Shown piece by piece: positions 1 to 10,699 of a stretch of DNA of 64,000 bases. Origin of the DNA: JBEDUK01 sp963781595 (GTDB lineage: Bacteria > Actinomycetota > UBA4738); contig CAWAGG010000006.1 of NCBI GenBank assembly GCA_963781595.1, forward strand, positions 1,736,001-1,800,000, written 5' to 3'. The notes beneath the pieces were generated by a model. That model was given only the letters and a program-made list of their open reading frames with translations, was not told the origin of the DNA and did not search any database. Each line of letters starts with the position of its first letter. Within the stretch, counting starts at the first letter, position 1. The position numbers were made by a program, and so were the translations under genes.

Positions 1-45
1 GGTGATTCGCACATGGCGGACCTGGAACCGCTCGTGACCGTGTAG
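1..45 (+). CDS. ComEA-like C-terminal fragment (truncated by window edge)
   Basis: Only the last 14 codons and a TAG stop are present, reading GDSHMADLEPLVTV. The tail fits the end of a helix-hairpin-helix DNA-binding protein of the ComEA type, where a GIG-x-x-x-x-x-x-L-x-P motif closes the domain. The main support is position: the stop lies 11 bp before comEC, and comEA-comEC is the usual order. The peptide is too short for a firm assignment. Confidence 0.4.
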   Translation, partial: GDSHMADLEPLVTV

Positions 46-56
46 GGCGGCGTCGG

Positions 57-2384
57 GTGGGGAACTGGTCCCTCGCGGCCGTCGCGGGCGGCTTCTGGGT
101 CGGGATCCTGGTCGCCGACCGGATGCCGATCGGCTTGACCTGGGCGACGGTGTCGGGGCTCGCCGGGCTCGTCTGTCTCGCGGTCGCGGCGGCGGGACCC
201 TGGCGCGCCGGAGGGCGTCGGGCCGCCCTCGGCGCCGCGGCGGTCCTGGTGGCGGGATTCGCCCTGCTCGGAATGGGGGAGGGCACCCTCCGCGCCGTGC
301 ACCTCCGATCGTCGCCGCTGTACGTGGCGGCGGGTCGGTCGATCGTGGTTCGGGGCGCGCTCGACGGCGATCCGTCGCCGGGCGGGCTCGGATGGACGGT
401 TCCACTGAACGTCGAGCTCGTGGTGCCCGAGCCGGGCGGCGAAGCCGGCGGGACCCGCGTCCACGACCCGGTCTGGATGGAGGGGCGCGGACCGCCGCCC
501 CACCTGCACTCGGGCGACCGCGTCGAGGTCGACGGGCTCCTGGAGCTGCCGGGGGGCGAGTTCGGACGCTATCTGCTCCATCGCGGGTATGCGGCGGCCC
601 TCTCGGCGAGCACGCTGCGGCGCCTGGGTCCTCCCTCCGGGCCGGTGGTCCGAGCCGCGGAGACGCTCCGGCGTGCCTTCCGCGCGTCCCTGCAGCGGGT
701 GTTCCCGTCGAAGGAGGCCGGCCTGATGATGGGCCTCACGCTCGGCGACACGTCGCGGCTCGACCCCGGTGTCGAGGAGGACTTCAAGGCCACCGGCCTC
801 ACGCACCTGCTCGCGGTGTCCGGCGAGAACCTCGCGATGTTCCTCGCGCCGCTGCTCGGGTTCGCACTCTGGCTGGGCGCGGGACCGCGGGCGCGCTTCG
901 CGATCGGCCTCGGCGGCGTGGTGTTCTTCGCGCTCCTCACGAGGGCCGAACCCTCGGTGCTCCGTGCCTCCGCGATGGCGGTGCTCACGATGCTCGGCAT
1001 CTTCCTCGGTCGCCCGCGGGCGGGCCCGACGATCCTGGGCGGCGGCGTCCTGGCGCTCCTGGCGCTGAACCCGACCCTCGTGTACTCGGTCGGGTTCCAG
1101 CTATCGGTCGCCGCCACCGCGGGCATGGTGCTGCTCGCCACCCCGATCGCGGCGCGGCTGCGGTTCCTCCCGAAGGGGATCGCGCTCGCGGCCGGGACGA
1201 CGCTGGCGGCGCAGGCGGGCGTGACGCCCGTCCTGCTCTACTACTTCGGCTGGGTTCCGACGGTCACGATCGTGGCGAACGTCCTCGCGTACCCGGCGGT
1301 GGGGCCCGGCATGCTGCTCGGGCTGTTGGCAGCCGCCGTCGGCGTCGTCTGGAGCCTCGGCGGGGCCGCCGTCGCGCACCTCGCCGTCATGCCGCTCGGG
1401 TACCTCGAAGGTCTCGCGCACCGCCTCGCCCGGGCGCCGCTCCCGACGATCACGGCGACGACCGGCCGTGCCGTCCCGTTGCTCGTCGGGCTCGGTCTCG
1501 TCGCGCTCCTGGGATGGTGGCTTTCCTCAGGTCGAAGGCTCCCTGCGCGTGCGGCGATCGTCGCGAGCCTCATCCTCCCGCTCCTCGTCTGGGGCCACGC
1601 CATCGCCGCCGGCGCCCCGCGGGCGCTGACCGTGGTGTTCTTCGACGTCGGGCAGGGCGACGCGGCCCTGATCCGTTCGCCGGCAGGCGCGCAGGTCCTG
1701 ATCGACGGCGGGCCGGACCCGAGCCAGGTAGCGACGAAGCTCGCGGCGCTCGGCGTCCACCGGCTCGACCTGCTGGTCGCGACGCACCCGCACGCCGATC
1801 ACGTGGCCGGCCTTCCCGTCGTGCTCGCGCGGATCGCGGTCGGGCTGGTCGTCGACCCTGGGTGCGCCGGCTCGTCCCCCTTCTACGCGGACTTCCTGCG
1901 CGCCGTTCACGCGAGCGGCGTCCCGTTCCGGCATCCGCGGCCGGGCGCCGAGCTGCGGATCGCCGATGTCCGGCTCGAGGTCCTGGCGCCCGACCACTGC
2001 TGGAGCGGGACCGATTCGGATCCGAACAACGACTCGGTCGTCCTTCGGATGGAGAGCGGCGAGTCGTCCGTCTTGTTCACGGGCGACGCCGAACGTGAGA
2101 ACCAGACCGACATGCTCCGGGACGAGGCGGCGCATCTGACCGCGACCGTCCTGAAGGTTCCCCACCACGGCGGGAACACGTCGCTCCCGGAGTTCCTCGC
2201 CGCCGTCCACGCCCGCGTCGCGATCGTCAGCGTCGGCCAGCCGAACCGGTACGGGCATCCGAACCCCGAGGTCCTCGCGGAGCTCAGGCACGACGGGATG
2301 CGCGTCTACCGGACCGACCGCTCGGGGGACATCACGCTGACGTTCGATCGGGGGAGGGTCGAGATACGATCGGCGCATGCCTGA
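57..2384 (+). CDS. comEC: ComEC/Rec2 family competence channel protein
   Basis: This is an inner-membrane channel of the natural-transformation machinery, thought to move single-stranded DNA into the cytoplasm. The 775-residue length is normal for the family. The N-terminus is hydrophobic, followed by the competence domain (about 210-480) with the conserved stretch around HLLAVSGENLAMF. The last 250 residues form a metallo-beta-lactamase-like domain with FFDVGQGD near 528 and the metal motif HPHADH near 577. Translation starts at a GTG 11 bp after the preceding stop. It overlaps holA by 8 bp. The complete length suggests functional uptake, but no other pilus genes are in view. Confidence 0.93.
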   Translation: MGNWSLAAVAGGFWVGILVADRMPIGLTWATVSGLAGLVCLAVAAAGPWRAGGRRAALGAAAVLVAGFALLGMGEGTLRAVHLRSSPLYVAAGRSIVVRGALDGDPSPGGLGWTVPLNVELVVPEPGGEAGGTRVHDPVWMEGRGPPPHLHSGDRVEVDGLLELPGGEFGRYLLHRGYAAALSASTLRRLGPPSGPVVRAAETLRRAFRASLQRVFPSKEAGLMMGLTLGDTSRLDPGVEEDFKATGLTHLLAVSGENLAMFLAPLLGFALWLGAGPRARFAIGLGGVVFFALLTRAEPSVLRASAMAVLTMLGIFLGRPRAGPTILGGGVLALLALNPTLVYSVGFQLSVAATAGMVLLATPIAARLRFLPKGIALAAGTTLAAQAGVTPVLLYYFGWVPTVTIVANVLAYPAVGPGMLLGLLAAAVGVVWSLGGAAVAHLAVMPLGYLEGLAHRLARAPLPTITATTGRAVPLLVGLGLVALLGWWLSSGRRLPARAAIVASLILPLLVWGHAIAAGAPRALTVVFFDVGQGDAALIRSPAGAQVLIDGGPDPSQVATKLAALGVHRLDLLVATHPHADHVAGLPVVLARIAVGLVVDPGCAGSSPFYADFLRAVHASGVPFRHPRPGAELRIADVRLEVLAPDHCWSGTDSDPNNDSVVLRMESGESSVLFTGDAERENQTDMLRDEAAHLTATVLKVPHHGGNTSLPEFLAAVHARVAIVSVGQPNRYGHPNPEVLAELRHDGMRVYRTDRSGDITLTFDRGRVEIRSAHA
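2365..2370 (+). promoter_or_regulatory. Candidate -10 hexamer for a leaderless holA transcript
   Basis: The hexamer TACGAT lies inside the comEC 3' end and 6 nt before the holA ATG. That spacing would put the transcription start at or next to the start codon. No convincing -35 box is visible. The same layout recurs at other genes in this window. Confidence 0.45.
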
Positions 2385-3378
2385 TCGGAACGACCACTCG
2401 GGAGCAGCCGCGCGAGCAACCGTGACGCTCCTCTGGGGCGATGACGGGTTCCTCCTCGGCGACGCCGCCCGGGCGCGCCTGCGCGAGCTGGGCGTGGAGG
2501 CGACCGAGGTCGACGGCGTTACGTGGCAGGGCGGGGAGACCACCGATCTCTCGACGCCGTCGCTGTGGGGCGAACGCCGCGCGCTCCTCGTCCTTGGCGC
2601 CGAGGGCCTCCCGGATCGGGGGGTTCACGAGATCGAGGCGTACCTCGCGGCCCCGAGCCCGGACGCCGTCCTGGTGCTCACCGCCCTCACGCGCGCGGCC
2701 AAGGCGCCGAAGTGGGCCGCCGCGGTCGAGGCCACAGGGGGCAGGGTGGTCCACGTCGCGCTCCGCAAGCAGGACCTCCCTCGCTGGCTGGGCCAGCGGG
2801 CGGAGGCCGCCGGCCTTCGGCTCACCTCGGCGGGCGCGGCGGCGCTTGCGGCGACCCTCGGCGAGGACCCCGCCACCCTGCATCAGGCGGTCGTGCAGCT
2901 GGCCTCGGCGTTCCGGGCCGGCTCCGTCGGGCCGAACGAGGTGCACGCGCAGTTCCAGGGCGTCGGCGAACAGCGTGTGTGGGACCTCTGCGACCGCGCT
3001 TTCGCGGGGCGACTCGGAGACGCGCTCGTGGCGCTCCGCTCGATGCTCGCCGACCGGGACGAGTCACTCGTGATCCTCGGTGGCATCGCGTCGCGCATCC
3101 GCGACCTGATCCGGATCCGGGCCCTGCCCGAACGGCTCCCGCCGGCCGAGGCGGCCAAGCGCGCGGGCCTGCGGTTCGACTGGCAGGTGCGGCGCTACCG
3201 CGAGCAGGCGGGCCGGTTCTCCGCCGCCGAGCTGGCGGCGCTCCACGCGCGCATCGTCGAAGCCGATCGCGCGCTCAAGGGAGGGGTAGCCGGGTCGGTC
3301 CTGCTCCCGACGATCGTCGCGGCCATGGCCGGGCAGCCGGAAGCCGCGCTCGACGTCGAGATCCGTTCGAGTCGCTGA
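2377..3378 (+). CDS. holA: DNA polymerase III delta subunit
   Basis: The delta subunit of the clamp loader opens the beta sliding clamp during replication. The 333-residue protein has the HolA pattern: an N-terminal AAA+-like region beginning TVTLLWGDDGFLL, a middle part rich in short helices, and a C-terminal domain with the ILGGIASRIRDLIRI stretch near 230 that typifies the delta collar region. No Walker A motif is present, as expected for delta. The gene follows comEC with an 8-bp overlap, the usual pairing in many bacteria. A -10-like hexamer 6 nt upstream suggests it can also be transcribed on its own. Confidence 0.9.
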   Translation: MPDRNDHSGAAARATVTLLWGDDGFLLGDAARARLRELGVEATEVDGVTWQGGETTDLSTPSLWGERRALLVLGAEGLPDRGVHEIEAYLAAPSPDAVLVLTALTRAAKAPKWAAAVEATGGRVVHVALRKQDLPRWLGQRAEAAGLRLTSAGAAALAATLGEDPATLHQAVVQLASAFRAGSVGPNEVHAQFQGVGEQRVWDLCDRAFAGRLGDALVALRSMLADRDESLVILGGIASRIRDLIRIRALPERLPPAEAAKRAGLRFDWQVRRYREQAGRFSAAELAALHARIVEADRALKGGVAGSVLLPTIVAAMAGQPEAALDVEIRSSR

Positions 3379-3415
3379 GTGCGGGTCCGGCGCGGTGGCG
3401 CCGGGTTCGCGAGCG

Positions 3416-3685
3416 CTACTCGGAGGTCGCGGACGCCGCGGCGCGCGCCAGACGCGACTTCCGCCGCGCCGCTGTGCGCTTGTGCAGGGCGCCCTTCGAG
3501 ACCGCCTTGTCGAGCTGACGGGCGGCGTGCCGGTAGGACTCGGTCGCCGCGTCGCCGTCGCCGTCTTCTGCCGCGGTCCGGACCCGCTTCGCGTCGGTCT
3601 TCAGCGAGGTTCGAACCGACTTGTTGCGAACCCGGCGCGCCTCGTTCTGGCGGTTGCGCTTGATCTGGGACTTGATGTTCGCCAT
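3416..3685 (-). CDS. rpsT: 30S ribosomal protein S20
   Basis: Small-subunit protein S20 binds the 5' domain of 16S rRNA early in assembly. The 89-residue protein is highly basic and starts MANIKSQIKRNRQNEARR, the standard S20 opening. The C-terminus has the KGALHKRTAARRKSRLA stretch expected for the family. It is transcribed away from lepA, and the two starts lie 65 bp apart, so they share a short divergent promoter region. A TAGACT hexamer sits 9 nt before the ATG on the minus strand. It converges on the end of holA. Confidence 0.97.
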   Translation of the reverse strand: MANIKSQIKRNRQNEARRVRNKSVRTSLKTDAKRVRTAAEDGDGDAATESYRHAARQLDKAVSKGALHKRTAARRKSRLARAAASATSE

Positions 3686-3694
3686 GAGCGCGCC

Positions 3695-3700
3695 AGTCTA
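3695..3700 (-). promoter_or_regulatory. Candidate -10 hexamer for rpsT
   Basis: On the minus strand this reads TAGACT and ends 9 nt before the rpsT ATG. The distance implies a leader of only a few bases. No recognisable -35 element or Shine-Dalgarno sequence accompanies it. Confidence 0.45.
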
Positions 3701-3734
3701 GCAGCAGGTTCCCGGGCGGCCGGGGTGCGTCGCG

Positions 3735-3740
3735 TACGCT
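3735..3740 (+). promoter_or_regulatory. Candidate -10 hexamer for lepA
   Basis: TACGCT ends 10 nt before the lepA ATG, so the start of transcription should fall within about 4 nt of the start codon. It faces the rpsT hexamer across about 34 bp, which gives a compact divergent promoter. Confidence 0.45.
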
Positions 3741-3750
3741 AGCCGGCGCG

Positions 3751-5561
<1,811 letters not shown>

Positions 5562-5565
<4 letters not shown>

Positions 5566-6752
5566 CTCCGGCGAACGCTTCCCTCGCGAGCGGCGCGGAG
5601 CGCCGCTCGCTCGGTCCAGATGTTCGCCTCCGCCATCCGCTCGCCCCTGCCGGGTCGGCTGGGCTGTACGTGCACATACCCTTCTGTCTCACGCGGTGCG
5701 GGTACTGCGACTTCAACACGCACGCGGGGATGGATTATCTGGCGTCTCCGTACGTGGGGGCATTGCTTCGCGAAGCCGACCTCAGCGCTCCGGCGTGGTC
5801 TGGGGTGCCGTTCGTTTCGGTGTTCCTGGGTGGGGGGACGCCCACGATCCTGCCGGTTCCGGAGATGGTAAGGATGCTTGACCATCTTCGAGGGGCGTTC
5901 GAAGTCGGCCCTGACGCGGAGGTCACGTCGGAGGCGAATCCCGACACGGTCGATGTCGGGTACCTCACGGCGATGCGGGAGGCTGGGGTCACACGGGTGT
6001 CGATGGGGGCGCAGTCGTTCGACCCGGTCGTGCTGCGGGCGCTGGAGCGGATCCACCAGCCGGAGGCGGTGCGGCGGGCGTTCGGGGCGGCGCGGGCGGC
6101 GGGGTTCGACAACGTGAACGTGGATCTGATCTACGGCGCGAGCGGGGAGTCGCTCGACTCGTGGCGGCGGACGCTCGAGGAGACGATCGCGCTGGGGCCG
6201 GAGCACGTCTCCGCGTACGCGTTGACGATCGAGCCGGCGACGCCGCTCGGGCGTGCGGTCGCGGCCGGGCGGACGCCGCATCCAGACGGCGACCTCCAGG
6301 CGGACATGTACGCCGCGGCGTGCGAGGCGTTCGCCGCCGCGGGCTACGAGCACTACGAGGTCTCGAACTGGGCGAAGCCCGGCCGCCGGTGCGCACACAA
6401 CCTCGGGTACTGGCAGGGGCGGCCGTACCTGGGGCTCGGCGCGGGGGCGCACTCGTACCGCGACGGGCGACGGTGGTGGAACGTTCGACCGCCCCAGCAG
6501 TACATGGACCTGGTGGACGGCGGCGAGCGGCCGGTGGGGGGCGACGAGACGCTCTCACCCGACCAGCGTGATCTCGAACGCCTCCTCCTGGGCTTGCGGG
6601 TCGCGGACGGCGTCCCGGAGGCGTGGGTGGACGCGGACGAGGCGGCTCGGTTCGTCGCCGAGGGACTCGCGCGCCGGAGCGGCGGCCGCGTGGCGCTCAC
6701 GGACCGCGGCCTGCTGCTCGCGAACGAGCTGGTCCTGTCGCTCTCCGTCTAA
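5562..6752 (+). CDS. hemW: Radical SAM protein HemW (heme chaperone, HemN-like)
   Basis: HemW is a radical SAM protein that binds and delivers heme. It was long annotated as oxygen-independent coproporphyrinogen III oxidase. The start ATG overlaps the lepA stop, giving 396 residues. The 4Fe-4S cluster motif CLTRCGYC supplies Cys42, Cys46 and Cys49 in the CxxxCxxC spacing. SAM-binding features follow, including the FLGGGTPT stretch near 85-95 and EANPDTV. The C-terminal HemN domain runs to residue 396. The HemW-type three-cysteine motif and the lepA neighbour favour HemW over a true HemN. It converges on a minus-strand gene 7 bp downstream. Confidence 0.93.
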
Positions 6753-6759
6753 CGGCGGG

Positions 6760-7797
6760 CTACGGCGACGGGGTCGAACCGGGATCCCAGCACGGCACGC
6801 CCGCGACGTCGTTCGCCGGATCGAACGCGTCGAAGGCCACGTCCTTGGCATCCTGAGACACGACGATGACCTCCGCCTGGCCCGCGTTCGGCCCGTGCGC
6901 CAGGATCGTCTGGGTCACGGTGTACGTGCTCTGATCCTGCGAGAGCACCGCGCGCGTCGAGATGATCGTCGCCATGTCGCCGCCGCCCGGGTACGGGCCA
7001 CCCTGGCACGTGAAGAAGCTCAGGTGGGTGACGGACCCGCCGGTGGCGAGCGCGGGCGGCTTGCCGGCTGGGAACCCCGGCGCTGCCGGCGCGATCACGA
7101 GGTACCGGTCGGGTCCCGTCTCGCTCGGCAGGACGTTCAGCAGCGCGTAGCGGGTCGTCGACGCCCCCTGCGCGGTCTCCAGCACCAGGGCGTTCGTTCC
7201 GTCGTTCATCGGGATCGAACCCACCGCGGCGCACGCGTCGGCCGAACACTCGGGGAGCGGCCACGCACCGGCGGAGCCGTCGCCCCACGTGACCGCGATG
7301 CCCCAGTCGGGCTGCGGCGAACGGTCGAACGGATCCGGCCACGGACAGTCCGGCGGCACCACGGTGGTGGTGTCGTCCGTGCCGTCGCCGTCGAAGTCGG
7401 CCGTGATCTGCGTGATCGAGCCGCTGCAGGTCGGGGTCGGAGACGGCGTCACCGTGGGGCTCTCGGTCGGCGACGCGCTCTCGCTCGGCGTGGGCTCGGT
7501 CGTGGTCGGGGCGGCCGCGGGTTGGCCCGAACCGCCGCCGAACGCCCGGATCAGCGCGTAGGTCCCCCCCGCCGTGGCGGCGACGACTGCGACGGCGAGG
7601 GCGACGGTTCCGGCCCGCCGGCGGACCCGGCGGGCGGCCTTCTTCTCGACCACCGCCTCGTACGCGCCCGCCGGATCCGCCGGCTCCGCGGCCCCGTCGA
7701 GCCTGCGCCGGATCCGCTCGCCGGCCGGGTCGCCTTCGCCTTCGGCCCCGCCTGCGCCGGATCCTCCGCCTCGGGTCACGTCGTCATCGTTCGGCAT
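6760..7797 (-). CDS. Membrane-anchored protein paired with an ECF sigma factor (anti-sigma-like)
   Basis: This 345-residue protein has a hydrophilic N-terminal segment of about 65 residues, one transmembrane helix (around GTVALAVAVVAATAGGTYAL), a Pro/Ser/Thr-rich linker, and an extracellular C-terminal region with no family I recognise. The start was placed at the ATG at 7797 because a GAGGAGG Shine-Dalgarno lies 9 nt upstream, inside the sigma factor gene. The resulting 14-bp overlap with the sigma gene implies translational coupling. A membrane protein in this position usually restrains its sigma factor, so an anti-sigma role is inferred. No zinc-binding HxxxCxxC motif of the classic ZAS type is visible in the N-terminal segment. 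Confidence 0.6.
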   Translation of the reverse strand: MPNDDDVTRGGGSGAGGAEGEGDPAGERIRRRLDGAAEPADPAGAYEAVVEKKAARRVRRRAGTVALAVAVVAATAGGTYALIRAFGGGSGQPAAAPTTTEPTPSESASPTESPTVTPSPTPTCSGSITQITADFDGDGTDDTTTVVPPDCPWPDPFDRSPQPDWGIAVTWGDGSAGAWPLPECSADACAAVGSIPMNDGTNALVLETAQGASTTRYALLNVLPSETGPDRYLVIAPAAPGFPAGKPPALATGGSVTHLSFFTCQGGPYPGGGDMATIISTRAVLSQDQSTYTVTQTILAHGPNAGQAEVIVVSQDAKDVAFDAFDPANDVAGVPCWDPGSTPSP

Positions 7798-8392
7798 GAT
7801 CGTTCGCCTCCTCGGCTCCGTCACGGTCGTCGCCGAGCGCGCGCGAGAGGGCCGCGCGGGCGCGGAACAGGGTCGTCTTGGCCGTTCCTTCGCTCACGTG
7901 CAGCGCCTCGGCCACCTCGGCGACCGAGAGGTCGAGGTAGTAGCGCAGGACGACGGCCTCGCGCTGGCGGCGCGACAGCGTCGAGAGCGCGCGTTCGACG
8001 TCGATGCGCTCCTCCGCGGCGGTCGTCAGCTCGCCCGCGTGCGCCGGTCGCGCCGACGCCTCGAGCCGTCCGCGGGCCCGCCGCTCGGCGAGCCGGCGAC
8101 GGATCGCGCTCCGTGTGAGGTTCGTCGCGACCACCGTGACCCATGCGCCCAGGGACTCCACGCGCTGGCCGCGTTCGCTGCGCTCCCAGGCGCGCGCGAG
8201 CGCCTCCTGGACCGAATCCTCGGCCGCGGCCCGGCTCCCGGACGCGAGCGTCAGGCCGGCGACGATCCGCGGGTAGTCCGTTCCGAGGAACCGCCGCACC
8301 GTGTACTCGTCCACCGGCTTCGCCCGATCCCTTCCTTCGCCCGGCCGCGTTCCGACATGTGATGACGCTCGACCGGGCCTGCCGGTTGACAT
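7784..8392 (-). CDS. ECF (SigE-like) RNA polymerase sigma factor
   Basis: Alternative sigma factor of the extracytoplasmic-function group, 202 residues from the furthest ATG. Region 2 spans about 30-95 (with AEDSVQEALARAWER), and region 4 spans about 130-185 with the helix-turn-helix VAEVAEALHVSEGTAKTTLF. A GTG at 8314 is an alternative start that would remove a 26-residue basic extension. It is co-encoded with the membrane protein downstream, its likely regulator. Its 5' end lies about 50 bp from the CIRCE element, divergent from hrcA. The target promoter is unknown. Confidence 0.88.
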   Translation of the reverse strand: MSTGRPGRASSHVGTRPGEGRDRAKPVDEYTVRRFLGTDYPRIVAGLTLASGSRAAAEDSVQEALARAWERSERGQRVESLGAWVTVVATNLTRSAIRRRLAERRARGRLEASARPAHAGELTTAAEERIDVERALSTLSRRQREAVVLRYYLDLSVAEVAEALHVSEGTAKTTLFRARAALSRALGDDRDGAEEANDHAER

Positions 8393-8441
8393 CGTGGGGC
8401 ACGAGGGACCGCCGATGGGGGAGGCCGGGCTTCGACGGTCG

Positions 8442-8468
8442 CTAGCACTCCCTCCGGTAGACTGCTAA
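8442..8468 (+). promoter_or_regulatory. CIRCE operator upstream of hrcA-dnaJ
   Basis: An inverted repeat of two 9-bp arms separated by exactly 9 bp: CTAGCACTC (8442-8450) and GACTGCTAA (8460-8468). The CIRCE consensus is TTAGCACTC-N9-GAGTGCTAA, so each arm differs at one position. CIRCE is bound by HrcA, whose gene starts 34 bp downstream. A -10-like TAGACT (8458-8463) overlaps the right arm, so bound repressor would block initiation. This predicts autoregulated heat-shock control of hrcA and dnaJ. Confidence 0.88.
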
Positions 8469-8501
8469 TGGATCGAACGCGGGAGGCGCGAGACGGCAGC
8501 C

Positions 8502-9561
8502 ATGCAGCAGACACCGAGGCTCACCGAGCGCAAGGCGAGGATCCTGAGCGCGCTGGTCGGCCACTACATCCGGACCGGGGAACCGGTCGGGAGCGAAGCG
8601 CTGGCGGCCGCGACCGGCCTCACGGTCAGCTCTGCGACGATCCGCAACGAACTCGCCGCGCTCGAAGAGATGGGCTACCTGGCGCAGCCGCACCCCTCCG
8701 CCGGACGGGTGCCCACCGACCTCGGCTACCGGCACTTCGTCGACTCGCTGCCCTCCCGGATGCGCCTGGGGGAGACCGAGCGTCGAGCGATCCTCGGGTT
8801 CTTCGATGCAGCCCTCGCCGACGTCGACGAGATCCTCCGGGGGACCACGCAGCTCCTGTCGCGACTGACGCGGCACGCCTCGGTCGCGCTCACGCGGAAC
8901 CCGCGCGAAGGGAGCGTCGCCCGGGTCGAACTGGTCGGCCTCGGTTCCGGGGCGCTCCTGCTGGTCGTGTTCGACACGGGACAGGTGGAGAAGCGGATCC
9001 TCGAGCTCCCCGAGGAGATCGGCGCCGAGGAGGCCGAACGCATCTCCTCCGCGCTCGGCGACGACGTGAAGGGCTCGTCGCTCGGGGACGTGCGGGCCAC
9101 CGCGCGGTTGCGCTCTCGCGTCTCGCAGGACGAGCGCGAGCGCCGCGTGCTGACCGAGCTGGCCGACGCGCTCGATTCGCTCTCCGAGTCCGTCCAGGCC
9201 GAACACGTCCTGTACGGCGGCGTGGCGAACATCGCCGCCGAGCGCGGCGTTCGAGCGCCGGGAGACGCTCCGCGAGGTCTACGAGGCGCTCGAACGCGAG
9301 ACCGAGATCCTCGAGCTGCTGCGGCAGACGGCGGTGATCACCGAGCCGGTGCGGGTGACGATCGGCCGGGAGAACCCCGTGTCGGGGATGTGGGAGACCA
9401 CCATGATCGCGGCGCCGTTCGGGGCCGGGAGCGGCTCGACGAACGCCCTCGGGACGATCGGCGTGGTCGGCCCGACGCGCATGGACTACGCCGCGGCGAT
9501 CTCGGCGGTGCGCGCCGTCGCGGACCGGCTCTCCGCCGCGGTCGAGGCCCTGGACGGATAG
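8502..9561 (+). CDS. hrcA: Heat-inducible transcription repressor HrcA (one frameshift)
   Basis: HrcA represses heat-shock operons by binding CIRCE. The winged-helix N-terminus is clear (TERKARILSALVGHYIRTGE and SATIRNELAALEEMGYLAQP), followed by the GAF-like region. The reading frame breaks near 9245. The C-terminal part, starting FERRETLREVYEALERE and continuing through VTIGRENP to VEALDG, continues one base over. Removing a single extra base gives a normal protein of about 352 residues. Both parts are perfectly HrcA-like, so I read this as a one-base insertion error. The gene sits 7 bp before dnaJ. Confidence 0.88.
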
Positions 9562-9568
9562 GGCGGCG

Positions 9569-10699
9569 ATGGCCTCGCGGCTGCCCGATCTCTACGGCGT
9601 GCTCGGCGTCGCGCACGACGCGTCCGACGACGAGATCAAGCGCGCGTACCGTCAGCTCGCCCGCGAGCTGCATCCCGACGTGAACGGCGACCCGCAGGCC
9701 GAACAGCGCTTCAAGGAGATCACCGCCGCGTACGACACGCTCTCCGATCCGGGTCGTCGCCGCCAGTACGACCTCTTCGGGCGCTTCGGGGCCGGGGTCC
9801 CCGGCGGTGGCGTCGGCCCGGACGTGTTCCCGTTCGGCGACTTCAGCGACATCTTCGACGTGTTCTTCGGCGGCGGTGGCCGGGGCGGCCGGAGGCGCGG
9901 GCGCAGGTCGCGCGCGCGGCCGGGCGAGGACCTCCGGGTGCCGCTCGAGCTGGCGTTCGAGCAGGCTGCGTTCGGCCTGAAGACCGAGGTCGAGATCCAG
10001 ACGATGTCGACGTGCGCGCGGTGCGACGGCTCGGGGAGCGAGCCGGGGACCGCCCCCGCCAGGTGCCCCCAGTGCGGCGGGCAGGGCGATGTGCAGGAGG
10101 TCGCACGGAGCATCTTCGGCACGGTGATGACCGCACGACCCTGCCCCACGTGCGACGGCGCGGGCGAGATCGTGCCCAACCCGTGCAGCGAGTGCCGCGG
10201 CGAAGGGCGCGTGCGGGCCCGGCGCACGCTCCCCATCGAGGTGCCGGCGGGGGTCGCGGACGGGATGGACCTTCGCCTCCCGCGCGAGGGGATGGCCGGG
10301 CGCGCCGGCGGCCCGTCGGGCGATCTGTACGTCTCCTTCCAGGTCAAGCCGCACCCGGTGTTCGAACGCCGCGGCCAAGACCTCGTATGCGAGCTGTCGG
10401 TACCGATGACGATGGCGGCGCTCGGCGCCGACGTCGAGATCCTGACCCTCGAGGGGGCCGAGACCCTCCGATTGGATGCGGGCATCGGGTCGGGCACCGT
10501 GATCCGTCTGCGTGGGAAGGGCATCCCGAACCTCGAACGCCGGGGTCGTGGGGATCTGTTCGTCACGGTGGTCGTCGAGACGCCCGACCCGCGGTCCAAG
10601 GAGGAACGGGCGCTGCTCGAACGCTTGGCCGAGCTCCGGGGCGAGAAGGTGTCCACCGGCGGACGACTGTCGGGCCGGCTGCGCAAGCTCCTCGGGTGA
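9569..10699 (+). CDS. dnaJ: Chaperone protein DnaJ
   Basis: Hsp40 co-chaperone that stimulates DnaK ATPase and delivers unfolded clients. In order: J-domain (6-70) with the HPD motif at 35-37; a Gly/Phe-rich linker (FGRFGAGVPGGG to GGGGRGGR); a zinc-binding domain (about 145-215) with four CxxCxGxG repeats (CARCDGSG, CPQCGGQG, CPTCDGAG, CSECRGEG); then the two C-terminal substrate-binding barrels. The 376-residue length is standard for type I DnaJ. Co-transcription with hrcA under CIRCE control is likely. It overlaps rsmE by 4 bp. Confidence 0.96.
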   Translation: MASRLPDLYGVLGVAHDASDDEIKRAYRQLARELHPDVNGDPQAEQRFKEITAAYDTLSDPGRRRQYDLFGRFGAGVPGGGVGPDVFPFGDFSDIFDVFFGGGGRGGRRRGRRSRARPGEDLRVPLELAFEQAAFGLKTEVEIQTMSTCARCDGSGSEPGTAPARCPQCGGQGDVQEVARSIFGTVMTARPCPTCDGAGEIVPNPCSECRGEGRVRARRTLPIEVPAGVADGMDLRLPREGMAGRAGGPSGDLYVSFQVKPHPVFERRGQDLVCELSVPMTMAALGADVEILTLEGAETLRLDAGIGSGTVIRLRGKGIPNLERRGRGDLFVTVVVETPDPRSKEERALLERLAELRGEKVSTGGRLSGRLRKLLG

